Positions 1-13,353 of a stretch of 64,000 bases of DNA are shown in pieces. Position 1 is the first letter of the stretch. Each line of letters opens with the position of its first letter. The notes beneath the pieces are model-generated. The model worked only from the letters and a program-made list of their open reading frames with translations. It was not told the origin of the DNA and did no database searches. A program made the translations under genes and the position numbers. Source of the DNA: Solanum dulcamara (taxonomy: Eukaryota; Streptophyta; Magnoliopsida; Solanales; Solanaceae); assembly GCF_947179165.1 (NCBI RefSeq), contig NC_077245.1, forward strand, positions 50,535,286 to 50,599,285, given 5' to 3'.

Positions 1-2384
1 CACAAAGTCGAGTTAAAAGTTTGCTTACCGATTGAGTTTTGGTAAAAGATTTTACTTAGGTCAACTTCAAATGATCATATATCCTAGAATATAAAGAATT
101 AGGTAGACCGTGACCTATCAAATCAAAGGTCTTTGAGTCTTCTTTCCAATTACACTAAGTTTATCTCATTTTGAGTTCGAAGTAAAATGTTATGACTATT
201 TTACTAGAGGTTGATAGATCATCCAAATCTACGTGTCAACTCTACAACCCATAGAGTTTTCTACGAGTCGTAGGAACGATTAGTAGAAACCCTGAAAACT
301 TAGGAAAATATCAGTCTTTAGGGTCATTTACACAGGTCTTGATTACGACCAATAAAAATTCTTATGACTCGTAAGAATGAGTCATAGACTTTAGTGTCAA
401 GAATGAGTCGTAGACTTTAGTGTCTTATTCCAGTAGCTACTGAAATGTACACAAAGTTCCTATGAATGGTTCTTATGACCTGTAGTACCCTTAGAAACTT
501 GGTCATAGATCCCAAATACCTTGAACCAGTGAAATCCTATTCTGGGCCATAGTTTCTACGATTGGTCTTCTACGATCCATAGAAGGACCCGTATATGGCC
601 AAAAGTCTATTTTAGTGGAGGGTAGTTTGGTCTTTTCAGACCCTTCCAAACCAAACCCTGACATTTTAGGTCTATTTTGAGTCCCTTATCAGTACGCTAT
701 ACACCTAAACTCTCATTCACACTTAGAATTATTTGAAAGCAAGGATTGTAGAGGAGAAAGAGCTAGGGTTCAAGGTTTTCAAGTGAGGTCTTCGAGCTTT
801 GATTGTTCTTTGATTTCTAGATATGTAAGGCTACCCATAACGTGGATTGAGTTCATCCACGTTCCCTACATCTCCAATTCTTCAAGTTAAGTTGAGTTTC
901 GAGATTCTATGAATTGAGTTCTTGAGTTAATGATAATTCCTATTGAGATTGTATATAAAATTTCTTTCTATTCTTGCATATATTACTATATTCCTTGATG
1001 AGTTATTTGAGTTGTGTTTTGTTGAGAGAGGGGATTCGTGTTTGCATTCACATGAACCCTAATTGATATTTTAATGGTATTCTATGCATTGAAGGAGTTT
1101 GTAAAAGAATGATTTATGAACATTTCATGTTAATTATGTTATGAACTATTTTGAGTTTAAAGAATAACTATTTTCGCCTTTGATTGATAAAGAGTTGAGC
1201 ATGAGGTGATTTTGAGAAATCTGTTAACTATTGTTTTAGCATGAGAATTTTGAGTATAAACGATTTGAGCATTATTACATTAAAAATATCTATTTTGAGG
1301 TTGAGTTGAAGAGTTAAACTACGCTTTAAATGCATTCCTTGAGTTGACATGAGTCTAGTTGTGAGCTAAGTCCAAAAGAGACTAAATGAGTCAATTGAGT
1401 ATTTTATTAATTATATGATCATAATAAAGTATTTTGGGAGTAGTATTGAGTACCGATTTGGGCAAGAGTAGAGGTAACTTAAACTCCATAAACTATGTAG
1501 CCAGGGTAGAATAGAGGTTATGCCTCTCTAAGTCCCAATACGATGGACTTTAATTAATTTTGAATCCAGTGAGTTTGAGCGTCCTTTACCCTGGAAAGGT
1601 ATTGGACAGCTACGGCAGCGGCATTTTTTAAGGGTGTATCACTACTAGCTCATAACTGATGGTTGTCGGTTAGAGAAACTTCCCAAGAGAAAAATATTAT
1701 ATTTTTATATATAGTGAGTTTCATCTCTTACTACATATTATTTAAAGTATTGTATTATTTTACTGCATGCTTTATTGAGCTGAGTCATTTCAGAGTGAGT
1801 CCCTTTAGTTGAGTTATATGAGGTTGAGTATTGTTGACTGTTTTCCTTTCCATATATTCTATAGACTCGTACATTCCATGTACTGACACTATTTGGCCTG
1901 CATCATTTTATGATGCACACACAGGTATTAAAGATCATCAACATGCGTATCATTAAGGATCTATGTCTCTAGTTTTGGTGAGACCTCTTTGCATTTGGAG
2001 AAGCTCCTTTCTTTTCAGTCATTCTTTTATTATTTAGTAGTTCTTTGAGGTAGTCGTGGACATGTCTTGGCACCTTCGTAGGAGTCAACTAGAAGCTTCA
2101 TAGACAGAGTAAAGTTGAGTAGAAGGATTTTTTCAGAGTCTGTTTTTAAACAATAATTTCATTATTGAGTTTATGACACTGAGTTACATTATACTTTGGG
2201 TATTTTTAATGTATTATGTATTTATTGATGATGATGTTTTTAAATTCCTACTTGAGTTAATTATCTATTGAGTCGAGTCTTCCGCTGAGTGATTAAATGA
2301 GTGATCAGACCAACTGGTTCCCTTGGGGCCAGCAATGGTCTCAGAGTGCCGGTCACGCCAAGGGTACCCTCTCCGGGTGTGACA
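1..2384 (+). mobile_element. 3' portion of an LTR (Ty3/gypsy type), 5' end outside the window
   Basis: No coding potential. The segment ends in a G+C-rich block (about 2300-2384) closing with TGACA, like the LTR ends elsewhere in this window; the minus-strand solo LTR at 44647-46867 ends in a clearly related block. Directly after it comes the interior of another LTR (element D), so this LTR was inserted there; CAAGA (2385-2389) would be the target duplication, but the other copy lies left of the window. Between 260 and 600 there are many degenerate copies of a word meaning 'actcgtaggaacga/gactcgtaagaatga'. A perfect 8-bp-stem hairpin lies at 1899-1917. Whether this is a solo LTR or part of a full element cannot be seen. 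Confidence 0.7.
1899..1917 (+). repeat. perfect LTR hairpin (8-bp stem, 3-nt loop)
   Basis: TGCATCAT, loop TTT, ATGATGCA. It follows a block containing 'acattccatgtactgac'. The same block and hairpin occur on the minus strand of the solo LTR at 45080-45098, there with loop TTC. Probably a structured element of the transcript or of the LTR DNA; function unknown. Confidence 0.6.
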
Positions 2385-4636
2385 CAAGAATACTAAGAGG
2401 TAAACATAAGTCTACAGACAACCAATGATGTGCAATGCAATTCTATGAAGTGTCTAGTGGAATGATGCACATCTGTCATATCAGTACACATCCAGTAAAT
2501 CTCAGTTCAAAACTCATAGGGAACGATTCTATCCATGTAACCTATCATGGAGCGTATGGCTTGAACCCTCATGTATAACCTGCCACGGAGTACATGGACC
2601 GACCCCTCAAATAGAACATGCCACAGAGCGTGTGGCTCGACTCCTATTTCTCATCATTTCTACAAATTATCTCATCTCAACTGTGTCACAGAACCAATGC
2701 AAATAGGCATGTTCACAAAATTAAAGAGAATATGATGATATCAATAGCAACACAAAATTTTATATCAAAATAGTCATGATACATTTCCAATACTCAGTCA
2801 TTGTCATTAGTCACATCATATACATCATTAGAAGTCATCAAATTTCTATTTCATTACCCCTTTTTCACATAATTAGGATCAACCAGTGAGCAAATAATTC
2901 AAGTCAATTTCCACCATCAATAATGAGCAAGTTGACAATTTCATTAGTTTACATCACTATGAGCTATGAAGCATTTCATCCAATTCACATTAATTCCAAA
3001 GTCAAGAACTTCACATTTTCGATCAGAACTATAGCACACATTTCTTTTTTTTATCCCCTTTCTTTTATTAAGGTCAATTTATATGAATAATAACCCATCA
3101 CCTCGTTCTCATTACTCCCCGACACATACAAGAATGGAAATTCTAGGATTCTACAAAATTTATGGAGTTTTAGAAGTTCACTAGCCTTAATCAATCACAA
3201 TTAATCCAAAAGTTGAGCTTTCCCCTTTCGAACGGTAGCCAAATCAATATACTCTCAAAGGCCAAATTCACCTGAACATTCTACTGGAGCCTTTAACCTT
3301 AAACAATGACTCCAAAATGATCTTCAACAATCAATAATGGAAATGATTCATCAAAAGGATCTCAACGACATCCATATTGCTAAGGTTAGGAATCAGGGTT
3401 AAAATCGTTCAAAAATCCCTCCGAAATTAGGTAAGTCAAATTAAGAATTTTATTTAAAAATCATGTTCTACAAGTAAATAGGATTTTGTGGTTGAAAAAT
3501 CCATAAAAGTTGAGTAGAAATCAAGCTCTAAATTAAAAAATTACTAATTCTCCAACTTGGGGAAGAAACCCAAAAACCTACATTTGTAACGCAGTTTAAG
3601 AAGAGAAATTTTGAAAAGCTTGTGAAAATCATTTTACCCACAATACAAGGACCTTAAATCCCAAAAATAAATTGAACCTCATTCCAAATCGAACTTCAAA
3701 TCAACGATCTTCAATTACTCCATTTGGAGGTTTAAAATCTCTACTTTATGAATAGAAATCACAAAATATGAAAGGAATATTTCTAGAAAACGAGTAAAAT
3801 AAGGTTAAAATACCAAATGATTATTGGAAAAAAACACACATCAAAAATCACTTCAAATGGACCTTCCTAGCACACAAAATGTCAAAAACACGAAATGCAT
3901 TTAGATAGACTTTTAACTCAGCAACTTCGTCGCTACAACCCATTTTCTGTCGCTAAAAGTCTATTCTTTCCGTTGCTAAAAATATGCATCAGCAATGTTC
4001 AAAATATCTTTTGACCTTTGAAACTCATACGGAACCCTATAAACACGAACAAATAATGTAAATTGATTATAAAATATCTTTCGGGACCAATGGAATCGTC
4101 GAAATTCAAATTTGAGGTCTCCTTGACCAGAAACCCATTTATTAGCACAAAACTAACTTAAGGCTCAACAATATCAAAACAAGCTCGAGACATCTAAAAA
4201 ATCAACCAAGACCTTACTTAGAATCTCCCGAATCCAATAAAATCATCGAAAATATGTTCCGAGTGTCTAAACTCTGGACGTTGACCAAAGTCAACTGAAA
4301 GACTAAAATCTCAACAATTTTAAACTTAGGACCTCAATTCCACAATACAACCCCAAATCTGAAACTGATAAATCTTCTAAACCAATTTCCACATTCCAGA
4401 GCTAATAGAATTGATGGAATTCCATTCTCGAGGCTTGTAGTAGCTCCAACTAGTACCAAAATCACTTTTAAAGAACTTAAGCCTTTAAAAACTCAAAACT
4501 TCCAAAAATCACATTTTTCATAGAATCTCCAAAGTCAACTTCGCAAACTGATTAGAAATGACTCAGGCCAACGATCGAGAAGGGTAAAATGGTAATTTTT
4601 CAAAAATTTTCAAATATAACATTGCGGGTCATTACA
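2385..4636 (-). mobile_element. element D: 3' LTR (truncated at the left by the inserted LTR)
   Basis: Matches the LTRs of element A by its block with short hairpin repeats (2541-2645), and matches the second D LTR at 9049-11147 for about 2.1 kb. It ends on the + strand in GGGTCATTACA at 4636 (TGTAATGACCC on the minus strand, the normal LTR start). Next to it is a purine-rich tract on the minus strand (+ strand 'ttatccaccaataaa'). The first part of this LTR, as in 6660-7207, is missing and lies beyond the insertion at 1-2384. Contains no coding sequence. Confidence 0.75.
2541..2645 (-). repeat. array of three hairpin units in D 3' LTR
   Basis: Three units spaced about 36 bp. The best copy, 2620-2636, reads GCCAC-AGAGCGT-GTGGC: a 5-bp stem with a 7-nt loop. 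Unit 1 (2545-2559) has TCAT-GGAGCGT-ATGG, in which one base pair has changed on both sides. Same array type as in A, G and the other D LTR. Confidence 0.6.
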
Positions 4637-6659
4637 TTATCCACCAATAAAACTCATGTTCATCCTATCAACAAAGTAATATCAATCCAACTCGAAATAC
4701 TTAATAATCATGTGGAACTGTATCCTATCTTATAGTGCATAAATAAGTCACCTACCAAAATTTGAGCAATCATACCCCACATAAAACATGAAATATTTCA
4801 TACCTCACTATTGGTCACCCAAACCAAAAACAAACCTTCTAAAAGTCATTGATATGCCTCTCATAAGTCTTTGTCGAATCAGTCCATATTACATTGTCAT
4901 ATCTAAACTTAAAAGGGAAAAATCCATACAATCCTCAACTTTGAACCAAGAATATATGCGTGAGGTCTTATTTCTTCATATATTTTAATTTGTATCCACC
5001 ACGCAATGCTGCTAGGACATTCAAATTCTTAACTGTACTCATGTCCCAATCCTAATTGTTTGAACTCCTCAATTCGAACCATACAACCAACCCCCTTATC
5101 AATTGACATTAGCCCATACCTTGGAGATTTAATGAAATCACATTCCATAGCTTATCGTCAAACACCTATTCATCGATCTTACCATATTATTTACTAGAAA
5201 TCCAAGCCGTACTAGTTACCGAACTTGAAAATCACAAAAAAACTTTTCACAATACTTGAGCCAGATATCTGTAGACTTCTTTCTCAGATCTTACCTAGAA
5301 GCTTTTACGAACAAGAAAAAAAAGCCATATCTACCAAATTCAATGAACTAACCAATTTCTACAAGCACTTTCTTACTAACATTCTCAATTGGCTACACAT
5401 AAGTATACTTGTTGGGACTTCTTTTACCCATAAGTTTATCCTCCCAATATCAATCCACTTCTTTTGGCTCATAATGAAATCACTAGTCCCCAATTAGATC
5501 CTCAAAATACACTTCACCACTTAAACACATTTATACCTTAACAAAGAACCACGACTATAGTTTTCCTCATAAGCAATGCCTAACTCAAGCGTCCGTACTA
5601 ACAACAAGTTAGTTTCTCAAATGTGAATGCAACATCTAACTTCATTACCCGAGTAGATGAAACAACTGATAACTTCTTAAGAAGCTAGTATTCACACTTG
5701 ACAACCGATGTCTTCACTTCCATATATCACTAGTACCATATTGTGAACATCTGTTAGATCCACCACTAGAACACATCATACTCACCGAGAAGATCGTACT
5801 CTGATAGCCCACACCTTTCACCCCTTAAGTAACTACAACACCTTACCAAAACCTTTCAGACCCCAACCGTTAGTGATATGCACCCTTTTTGTAGGCCAAG
5901 TTGGAACAAAAAGTAACACAACCTATAACCCTAATCGAGTAAATACAGGTACCACACTAGTAATTGTATTATAACCCTTCTTGATATATACCCCTTTTGT
6001 GAAACCGCAGTGGAAATTTTGATCTTGTTTGGCGCAACATCATTCTTATCATACACTACGCCGCTCATTCTTTTATGATAAACTTTACAAATTATATATC
6101 CAAGGTCACAGTGTTTACAACCTAGTCATTCCCCTAATTATACAATTTTCAATTATAGAACCACTTCAAACAACGGATAGGCCACACAAGCACCATTCTC
6201 GTTGCTAACCCACTAACCAGAGAGATAAGGCATTCATTAGATCCTTTGGACTGTTGTTCCTCTTTCCATACAATACACTCAAAATAAGCCATTGAACCAT
6301 AACCTTATTCAATCTTCTTGAATCTCAGAAAAATTTCAGTCTGCCCATATACACTTTTCAGAAATCTATCATTTCCACCTTAATTTTAGATCTAACACTA
6401 AAACTACAAGATGATATCTTAACTGTACGTATGTAGGACCAAGCACGGTTCATCACTATAAGTTAGAGAATGGAGTGAAGCAATATGAATTAAATCGAAC
6501 CAATGAAGGACGATAGAGAATCAAGAAGTGAAAATTTTCCTAAAAGTCGCCATAGTCTCTTGAGGATAAGTATAGACGTCTTCGTATCGATCTTTGAGAT
6601 TCTACTTAGACTTGGATTATACACATGTGAGACCTATGAACCTGGGATCTGATACCTTT
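4637..6659 (-). mobile_element. element D: internal region, non-coding (LARD-like)
   Basis: Lies between the two D LTRs and has a polypurine tract at the left end and a primer-binding site at the right end (minus-strand GGTATCAGATCC, an initiator Met-tRNA complement with one change, about 6644-6656). No gag or pol motif was found in any frame. The stretch near 6121-6240 matches the minus strand of 54545-54640 in the tandem array, and 5225-5497 corresponds to 55183-55479 and 60747-60974. So D is a shorter member (2.0 kb internal) of the non-autonomous family that fills 50.4-64 kb. The small open frames inside do not look like genes. Confidence 0.7.
6540..6656 (-). promoter_or_regulatory. element D: primer-binding site and leader shared with the other LTR elements
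   Basis: Downstream of the primer-binding site the minus strand has the same roughly 110-nt leader as A, E, F and G ('caggttcataggtctcaca...' onward). The hairpin position is 6570-6587 (minus ATACGAAGACGTCTATAC); in this copy three of the seven stem pairs are lost, so it is decayed. Confidence 0.6.
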
Positions 6660-7207
6660 TTTCATGACCCAAAACTGGGTGTGATGACCCTTGTTTTATC
6701 CCACCAGGACAAGTTAGCCTAAACTCAACATATGCGGAAAATAATGCAAAAAAAATAAATAGATGATATAAACAAAAGAGAAAGTCTTTATTAATCTCAA
6801 ATAAACCCTAAAACCTGGTTGTTATGTGTATAAGTCTCTACTAAACACCGAATGTCACAATAAATACAAATCTCAAATGTTTTGTTTCTTAAATAAAACA
6901 AAGCATAATAGAAGAGACAAGAGAGTATGTTGGACATCAAACAGCTACCACTCGGAGTCTTTTCAAAGCCTTGATTAATATAGGAAAAGAAAACTATTCA
7001 CAGTCAGGGCTGGAAACATACACAAGTGTAGAAGCAAGGATTGAGTACCAAACAACACGGTACTTAGTAAGTAAACTAACAAAACAAGGCAAATCTAATA
7101 GAAAATTAGAACTCTTTTCATCCCAACCAAACCTCCTCAACTACAACCTGCACAGAAAATAGCTCAATCTAGATTACACAATTCATAAGGTATATAGGTC
7201 AACAATA
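6660..7207 (-). mobile_element. element D: 5' LTR, first segment
   Basis: Starts on the + strand with 'ttcatgacccaaaactggg', the decayed equivalent of the LTR end TGTCACGAC. It then follows the A LTR layout, including 'acacaagtgtagaagcaagg'. It is cut at 7207 by the solo LTR at 7208-9043, whose TSD is CAATA, and resumes at 9049. Confidence 0.7.
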
Positions 7208-9043
7208 TGTAATGATCCTAAAGGTTATTTTTGAAATTTTGTAAAATAACTATTTTATCCTTTCCTTTAGTTGCCCCGAGTCATTTCTGATTGGTACCGG
7301 ATGTTGGTTTTTAGAAAATCCTATGAAAAATTAAGTCTTTGGAAATTTTGAATTTTCATAAGCTTTAAGTGTTCAAAAGTGGTATTTGAGGATAATCGTA
7401 GCTATAAATCTCGGAACGGAATTCCATCGATTCTAGTAGCTCCAGAATGTTAAAATTGTCCTAGAAGAGTTTACGAAATCAGTTTTGAAGTTGTAACCAA
7501 CATTTGAGGTCTTGATCTAAGAATTTGAGGAATTTTAGACCAAGGTTATATCTTTCCATTATTCATCGGTATTGTTAGGAGAGTTGAATGAGCATGTTGT
7601 CGATATTATGGAGTATGTTGGACTTAGTATAGGTTGTGAACCTTATTTAGTTGCCCCGGTGTAGCTCCAAAAGACTTAGATCCTTGTAGAATGGTGTAAC
7701 GGGCTAGTGCCTGGTAGTTGGCCTTAGCTAGGCGATACACTTACTCCTAATAACACCCTCATACTTAACTCGGTGTAATCATGACTTTGAGATACATCAG
7801 CAATACTAGACTTCATGACCATTTGGCTTCGGCACCGGTTCAAGTTTTGGCGGCATATCAGTTGGTATATTGGGGAGGATATTCTCGGTACCATTATTGT
7901 CTAGTTGGAAAGAAGAATACTCGGCACCATGGGATAAATTATCTATGAGTATCTGGGTACCCAGTCCTGGCCTAGATAATATCAATGCATTACGATGAAC
8001 ATTCAGGTACCCAGCCTCGGCCTCTACCAGCTTGCTAGTATGACAAGCATCAAGGTACCTAGTCCTGGCCTCAATCATACCGATGCATTATGACGAGCAT
8101 CCGGGTACCCAGTCCCAGCCTCGACTGCACCGATATATTTTGGAGAGCATTCGGGTACCCAGTCCTGGCCTTGGCCACGTTGGACATTCGGGCGAGCATT
8201 TGGGTTCCAGTCCCGGTGTTGACCCCTAAGGCACCCCTAGTTTGTTGACTCTTGGAGATTCAGGGTTTAGAAATGATGTAGTTCTTCATTTCCAATATCG
8301 TAGATTCTTGATTCCTATCCTTGGTAGTTGTAGCTAATCTGTGTATTCGGCGGCGGGCTTATGGGGGATCATCTAGGTTCTTATTTAACTTGTGCACGAG
8401 TATCCTTGCTGGGTTTATTTGGGCCCAATTGGGTATAGTTAGTTGTAGTTTTCGTAGATAGTGCTCTTTTCATTTTAGATGTTTATGTTAATTCCTATTT
8501 AGGTTTATTCCTCTTTTTCATATTATTTTCACAATTTTTGGTTAGTCGCCCAATGATTCCTACTGGGTACTTTTTGTTTTGGTACTCATACTGTACTCTG
8601 CATCTACTTTCATGATGTAGGACCAAGCACCAACTACCGCCGTGGATAGATCGAGCCTGTTGCAGTCAACTTTGGAAACTAAGGTGAGTACTTGGCGTTT
8701 TGGATCACTTATGTCTCCTTCAGTAAGGATGACCCATCTTTTGCCTTTTTAAGACTATCTAGTTGTTGTAAATATTTATGATTCACTTTCGAGACTTGTA
8801 CTCATATTTTACTTTGTAGTTGCTCTGTACTTGTGACTTTCAGATTCTGGGAGGGATCTTTAGTTGTTTATATCAGGTTTTGGGTTACTTCTTCTTATTA
8901 ATTCTGCTTACTTTTATAATTCGCCACTCTTGTTTAGTTTCTGCCCTCAAACCCATTACTTGGAGTTTCGGGTTTACATGTTGGCTTACCTACTAGTGGG
9001 TTATAGTAGGTGCTATCATGACCTGAGGAATCGGGTCGTGACA
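7208..9043 (+). mobile_element. solo LTR, TSD CAATA, inserted in D 5' LTR
   Basis: 1836 bp, beginning TGTAATGATCC and ending TCGGGTCGTGACA. It is flanked by a perfect 5-bp duplication, CAATA at 7203-7207 and 9044-9048, and the D LTR is interrupted exactly there. There is no internal region, so this is a solo LTR left by recombination between two LTRs. Its ends resemble those of chromovirus A, but the middle differs and holds a 50-bp tandem repeat. Confidence 0.9.
7953..8217 (+). repeat. tandem repeat, six units of about 50 bp, within the solo LTR
   Basis: A core like 'cgggtacccagtcctggcc' recurs at about 7953, 8004, 8052, 8101, 8151 and 8200, spaced 48-51 bp. Each core holds the palindrome GGGTACCC or a variant, and each is followed by a more variable 'tcgaccataccgatgcatt'-like stretch. 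The open frame on the minus strand here (7806-8078) is produced by the repeat. Confidence 0.85.
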
Positions 9044-9048
9044 CAATA

Positions 9049-11154
9049 GCTCATAAATATCACTAAATAAGTCACATGGGGGACAATTTTGTCCATGTAA
9101 CCTTTCACAAAGCGTATGGTCCGACCTCTCAAATAAAACCTGCCACAGAACGTATTTCTCTTCATTACCACAAAGTATCTCATCTCAGTTGTGCCATAGA
9201 ACGAATGCAGATAGGTATGTTCACACAATTAATGAGAATCTGTTGATGTCAATAGTAACAAAAAATTTTATATCAAGATAGTCACGACATATTTCCAATA
9301 TTAAGTCAATATCGTTACTCATATCATGCACATTGTTAGAAGTCATCAAATTTCCATTTCATTTTCTTTTTTCACATAATTAGGATCAACTGGTGAGCAA
9401 ATGTTTCATGTCAATTTCCACCATCAATAATGAGAAAGTTGACAATTTCATTAAGTTTACATCACAATGAGCTATCAAACATTTCATCGAATTCACATCA
9501 ATTCCAAAGTCAAGAATTTCACATTTTCGATCACAACCATAGCACACATTGCCTTTTTGTTATCCCTGTTCTTTTATTAAGGCCAATTTACATGAATAAT
9601 AACTCAACACCTCATTCCCATTAATCCCCAACACATACAAAAAAAAAGGAAATTCGAGGATTCAATAAGATATACGGAGTTTTAGAAGTTTACTTGCCTT
9701 AATCAATCACAATTAATTCAAAACTTGAGCTTTTCCCTTTCGAGAAGCCAAATCAACATAATCTCGAAGGTCTAAAACTTCACCTGAAACTCTACCGAGC
9801 CTTAAAATTCAAATAAAGACTCTGAAATAATCTTCAACTATCAAGAATGGAAAGTATTCATCAAAAGGAGATCAACAATATCCTTATATGTAAGGTTAGG
9901 AACTAGTGTTAAAATCGTTCAAAAATCCCTCTGAAATCGGGTTGGTCAAATTAAGAATTTTATTTTAAAATAATGTTCTACAAATAAAGAGGATTTTGGG
10001 GTTGAAAACCCCGTAAAAATAGAGTAGAATCGAGCTCTAAATGAAAGAATTACTAATTCTCCAACTTGGGCCCAGAATCCATATTTAAAATGCGGTTTAA
10101 AACGGGAAATTTTGAAAAACTTTTATCAAAATCAGTTTGCCCATAATACATGGACTTTAAATCCCAAAACTCAATGAAAACCCATTCTAAATAGACCTTC
10201 AAATCAACGATTTTTGATTTTTCTAATTTGGGGTTTAAAATCTCTAGTTTGTGAATAGAAATTAAGAAATATGAAAGGGATATTCTTGGAAAACGAGTAA
10301 AATAAGATTAGAAATACGTACCCAATGATTATTGGAGAAAAAAACATCAAAAATCACCTCAAATGGACCTTCCTAGCTCCAAAATGTCAAAAATACGAAA
10401 TGGGATCAGATAAATTTTTAACTCAACGATTTCATCACTAAATCCCATTTTCCGTCGCTAAAGGTCTATTTCTCCATCACTAAAAGTATGCATCAACATT
10501 CTTCGAAATATCTTTCAGACCTTCGAAACTCATCCGGAACCCTATAAACATGAACCAATAGTTCAAATTGATTATAAAACATGTTTTGAAATCAATGGAA
10601 ATATAGTAATTCGGATTCAAGGTCTCCTTGACTCAAAATCCATTTATTCGCAACTAAACTAAACTTAAGACTCAAAAATATCGAAACAAACTCAGAACCT
10701 CTAAAAAATCAACCAAGACCTCTCCTAGGCCTAAAATCATCTTCCAGATTCAATGGAATCATTGGAAATCCATTCCAAGTGTCCGAACTTTGAATGTGGA
10801 CCAAAGTCAACTCAAAGGCTAAAATCTCAACAATTTCCAACTTAGGATCTTAAATCCATGATACAACCCAAATCTGAAATTGACAACTCTACTAGGCCAA
10901 TTTCCACATTCCAAAACTGATGGAGCTGATGGAATTTCATTCTGAGGCTCGTATTTTTGGTTGTTACCAAAACCACTTTTAAACAACTTAAGCCTTTAAA
11001 AACTCAAAACTTTCAAAAATCACATTTTTTCGTAGAATCTCCATAGTCAATTTCGCAAACTGATCAAAAATAACTCGAAGTAACTATCAAAAGGGATAAA
11101 TTAGTAATTTTTCAAAAAAAATCAAAACTGGTCTTCTGGGTCATACATTTTGTT
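9049..11154 (-). mobile_element. element D: 5' LTR, second segment
   Basis: Resumes after the solo LTR and its duplicated CAATA. It carries the hairpin-unit array (about 9088-9150, decayed) and follows the D 3' LTR from 2533 to 4636 base for base in long stretches, for example 'tcaaaaatccctc' and 'aggattttg'. The LTR end is GGGTCATACA at 11147. The last bases, up to 11154, are the left copy of the LINE target duplication; the other copy at 16644-16660 holds the same LTR end. Confidence 0.75.
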
Positions 11155-11671
11155 TTTGTTTTTTTGGTTTCTTAGGCTCCCACCTCTTGTGCACGGCCAG
11201 GAGTTGAGTCGCTCACCCCTAAGCTGTATTATACATAAAAACAGAAAAATATATGGAGGGGGACATAAACCTAACCTCCAATCCTATGGTGGTTCATAAG
11301 CCGACCATCCTACTAAGGGCAGCCAACTCATCCCCGATACAAGCACATGAGAAGGCCTTACACGCATAGCTTAGAGTGACTTACCGTACCTTACATCAAA
11401 GAGGAATTGAAACCTAGAAACTATGCACCTAAAGGAAATGACTCCTCTCAATACAAAGAAACTAGGAAAGCATAAATAAGGGAGACTCTCCCTTTACATA
11501 AAATAAAGGAAAAATCTAAATAAAAATGGGGATGAATCCTCATAAATGTTATATATACAACAAAATTAGTGTAGACGAGGAACATCAAATAACATGGCTA
11601 AGATATAACATGGAAAATCACAAACACTGCAATTGGGTGCTCAATCCAAGGATGCAACACAAAATAGTAGA

Positions 11672-12403
11672 TCATGGAGGCTTTTTAATCCGTTTGGTCT
11701 TCCTCCGTCTGAAGCTGGGTAGGACGACTCTATCTAGAATATAGTAACCTCGAGTACCACGAGGTAGCTGCTGGAGGGTAGTGTAGTGGCCTGGAGTGGT
11801 AAGAGTGTGACTGTGCTTGGAGAGAGCATCCGCAGTGAAGTTTGCCTCCCTGTATACATGCCTGCAAGAAAAGTGAACAAATAATTTGGAAATACCAACA
11901 AGGTCCTGAGTTACCTGGTGAAGGCTCCACAGAGGTTTAGTCTGATGATTGATCCATTTAGTGAGCAACTCTGAGTCAACTTCTAGGATAACGTGCTGAA
12001 AACCCTGTTGAATGCACCATTTAAGCCCATAAACTGCCGCCTCTAGTTCAGCTTGATTGTTGGTTCCCTCCCCTAACGGTATGGCGTCGGAGAATATGAA
12101 TTTACCCATGTGATCTCTTAATATGCCACCCCCCCCAATTTCCCCCGGATTACCTAATGCGTTGCCGTCAGTGTTCAGCTTGACAAAACCGAGTTGTGGC
12201 TTAATCCACAAGACTTGGGTGATCTTCATCTCATGAGTACACTTATCTATGCAGGAGATGGTGTGGATCCAGTTCGAGGGCCAACGGATATAGGGGTACG
12301 CGACTCTAAGAAGATTTGAGATGTCCTTAAGAACTGCAAATTTCACTCTCGCCAAGCTAGAACTTTTCCCCCCGTATTTTCTCGCGCACCTATTCTTCCA
12401 CAA
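11672..12403 (-). pseudogene. LINE ORF2, C-terminal RNase H domain
   Basis: A 243-residue open stretch ending in a natural stop. It carries the plant non-LTR RNase H (RVT_3 type), which removes RNA from the RNA:DNA hybrid during retrotransposition. All catalytic signatures are visible: LNTDG (first Asp, about residue 80), NQAELEA (Glu), VDSELL (second Asp) and TADALS (last Asp). The last 40 residues are basic (FRRRKTKRIKKPP). The domain follows the zf-RVT segment after a frame change. It is the best preserved part of the LINE but part of a dead polyprotein. Confidence 0.85.
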
Positions 12404-12475
12404 ATTCTAATATATAAATATTAAGGTGGAATGGAGGATAAGTTTGTGAGCTTCTATGCGGTACTTGCGAATCCA

Positions 12476-12913
12476 CTAGCTTATAACAAGAGGTTTGAGG
12501 GGTGTGGCTTCATGCCTTATGCCTAGGGAATCTGAGAAGTAGTACCAAATATTCCTAGCAAAATGGCCAGTGCTGAAAATGTGCTCTATGGTGTCCGGAC
12601 CTGGACTGTGGCAGCAATAGCATGGTGTGGAAACATAGACAAATGCAGTGATCTTTTCCTCCATTGGCAGCTTGCCTCTAAAAGCCCCCCACAACAAAAA
12701 AGAGCATTTAAAGGGGATGTTTTTGTGCCAAGTGTAGTGGTCGGAAAGTGTCTTGGTTCGGTGTACCCTCACAAGCTGCCATGCCGAGGAACATGTGAAG
12801 TTCCCATTGGTATTCAGCTTCCAAATGTCCTGATCCGGTGTGTTTCCTTGCAGCTGAAGTGTGGAAGAAGTAATGAGAGGAACGAGCTGCGCTGGTGCCA
12901 ACTGATTTAGCAT
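12476..12913 (-). pseudogene. LINE ORF2, zf-RVT (zinc-binding) region
   Basis: A 145-residue stretch with the features of the region that follows the reverse transcriptase in plant LINE proteins: WKLNTNGNFTCSSAW, then WHKNIPFKCSFLLW, then a Cys/His cluster (CYCCHSPGPDTIEHIF). The usual form has Cys-x2-Cys and His-x-Phe, both seen here. It is separated from the RNase H by a frameshift and from the RT by a broken stretch of about 440 bp (12914-13353, with a linker fragment at 13055-13261). Confidence 0.8.
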
Positions 12914-13353
12914 ATCGATGTTCTATTGGCCCTCTATACGAAAATCAACCACCCTCGCATTGTTTGTTCTTCCCAACTCCTGTCTATAGTTGGCTAAGGG
13001 TCCGATACCTAGCCAATCATCCCACAAAAAATAGCACGAACCCGAGTGAAGCCTCTATTGAATGTGAGGTTCGGCAATGTATTTATTGTGCATCATGTGT
13101 TTCCACACAAGCGACTGGCCAGTATGGAATTTTTTGATGATGGGATTTGCTCTATGACAGTATTTGGCTCTAAGGAAATCACCCCACAATGTTGGTTTAG
13201 CTCTAAAGATCCACCATTGCTTTAACTGGAGAGATTTGGACACATCTGTAGTTCTCCTCAACCCAATACCTCCTTCGTCATAAGGGTAACAAAGTTTCTT
13301 CCATGAAGCCCAATGGTATTTTTTCTTGTTATCCTTCCACCCCCAGAAAAAAT

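Noticed and set aside
7806..8078. 90-codon open frame on the minus strand
   Set aside because: Produced by the 50-bp tandem repeat of a solo LTR; the repeated peptide follows the DNA unit, and there is no independent gene signal.
7953..8217. Regular repeats resembling a CRISPR array
   Set aside because: The units are degenerate, the between-core parts are related to each other rather than unique spacers, and they lie inside a TSD-flanked plant LTR.
12563..12910. 115-codon + strand frame, and other + strand frames between 12.5 and 16.5 kb
   Set aside because: They are antisense shadows of the LINE reverse transcriptase, zf-RVT and ORF1 regions.
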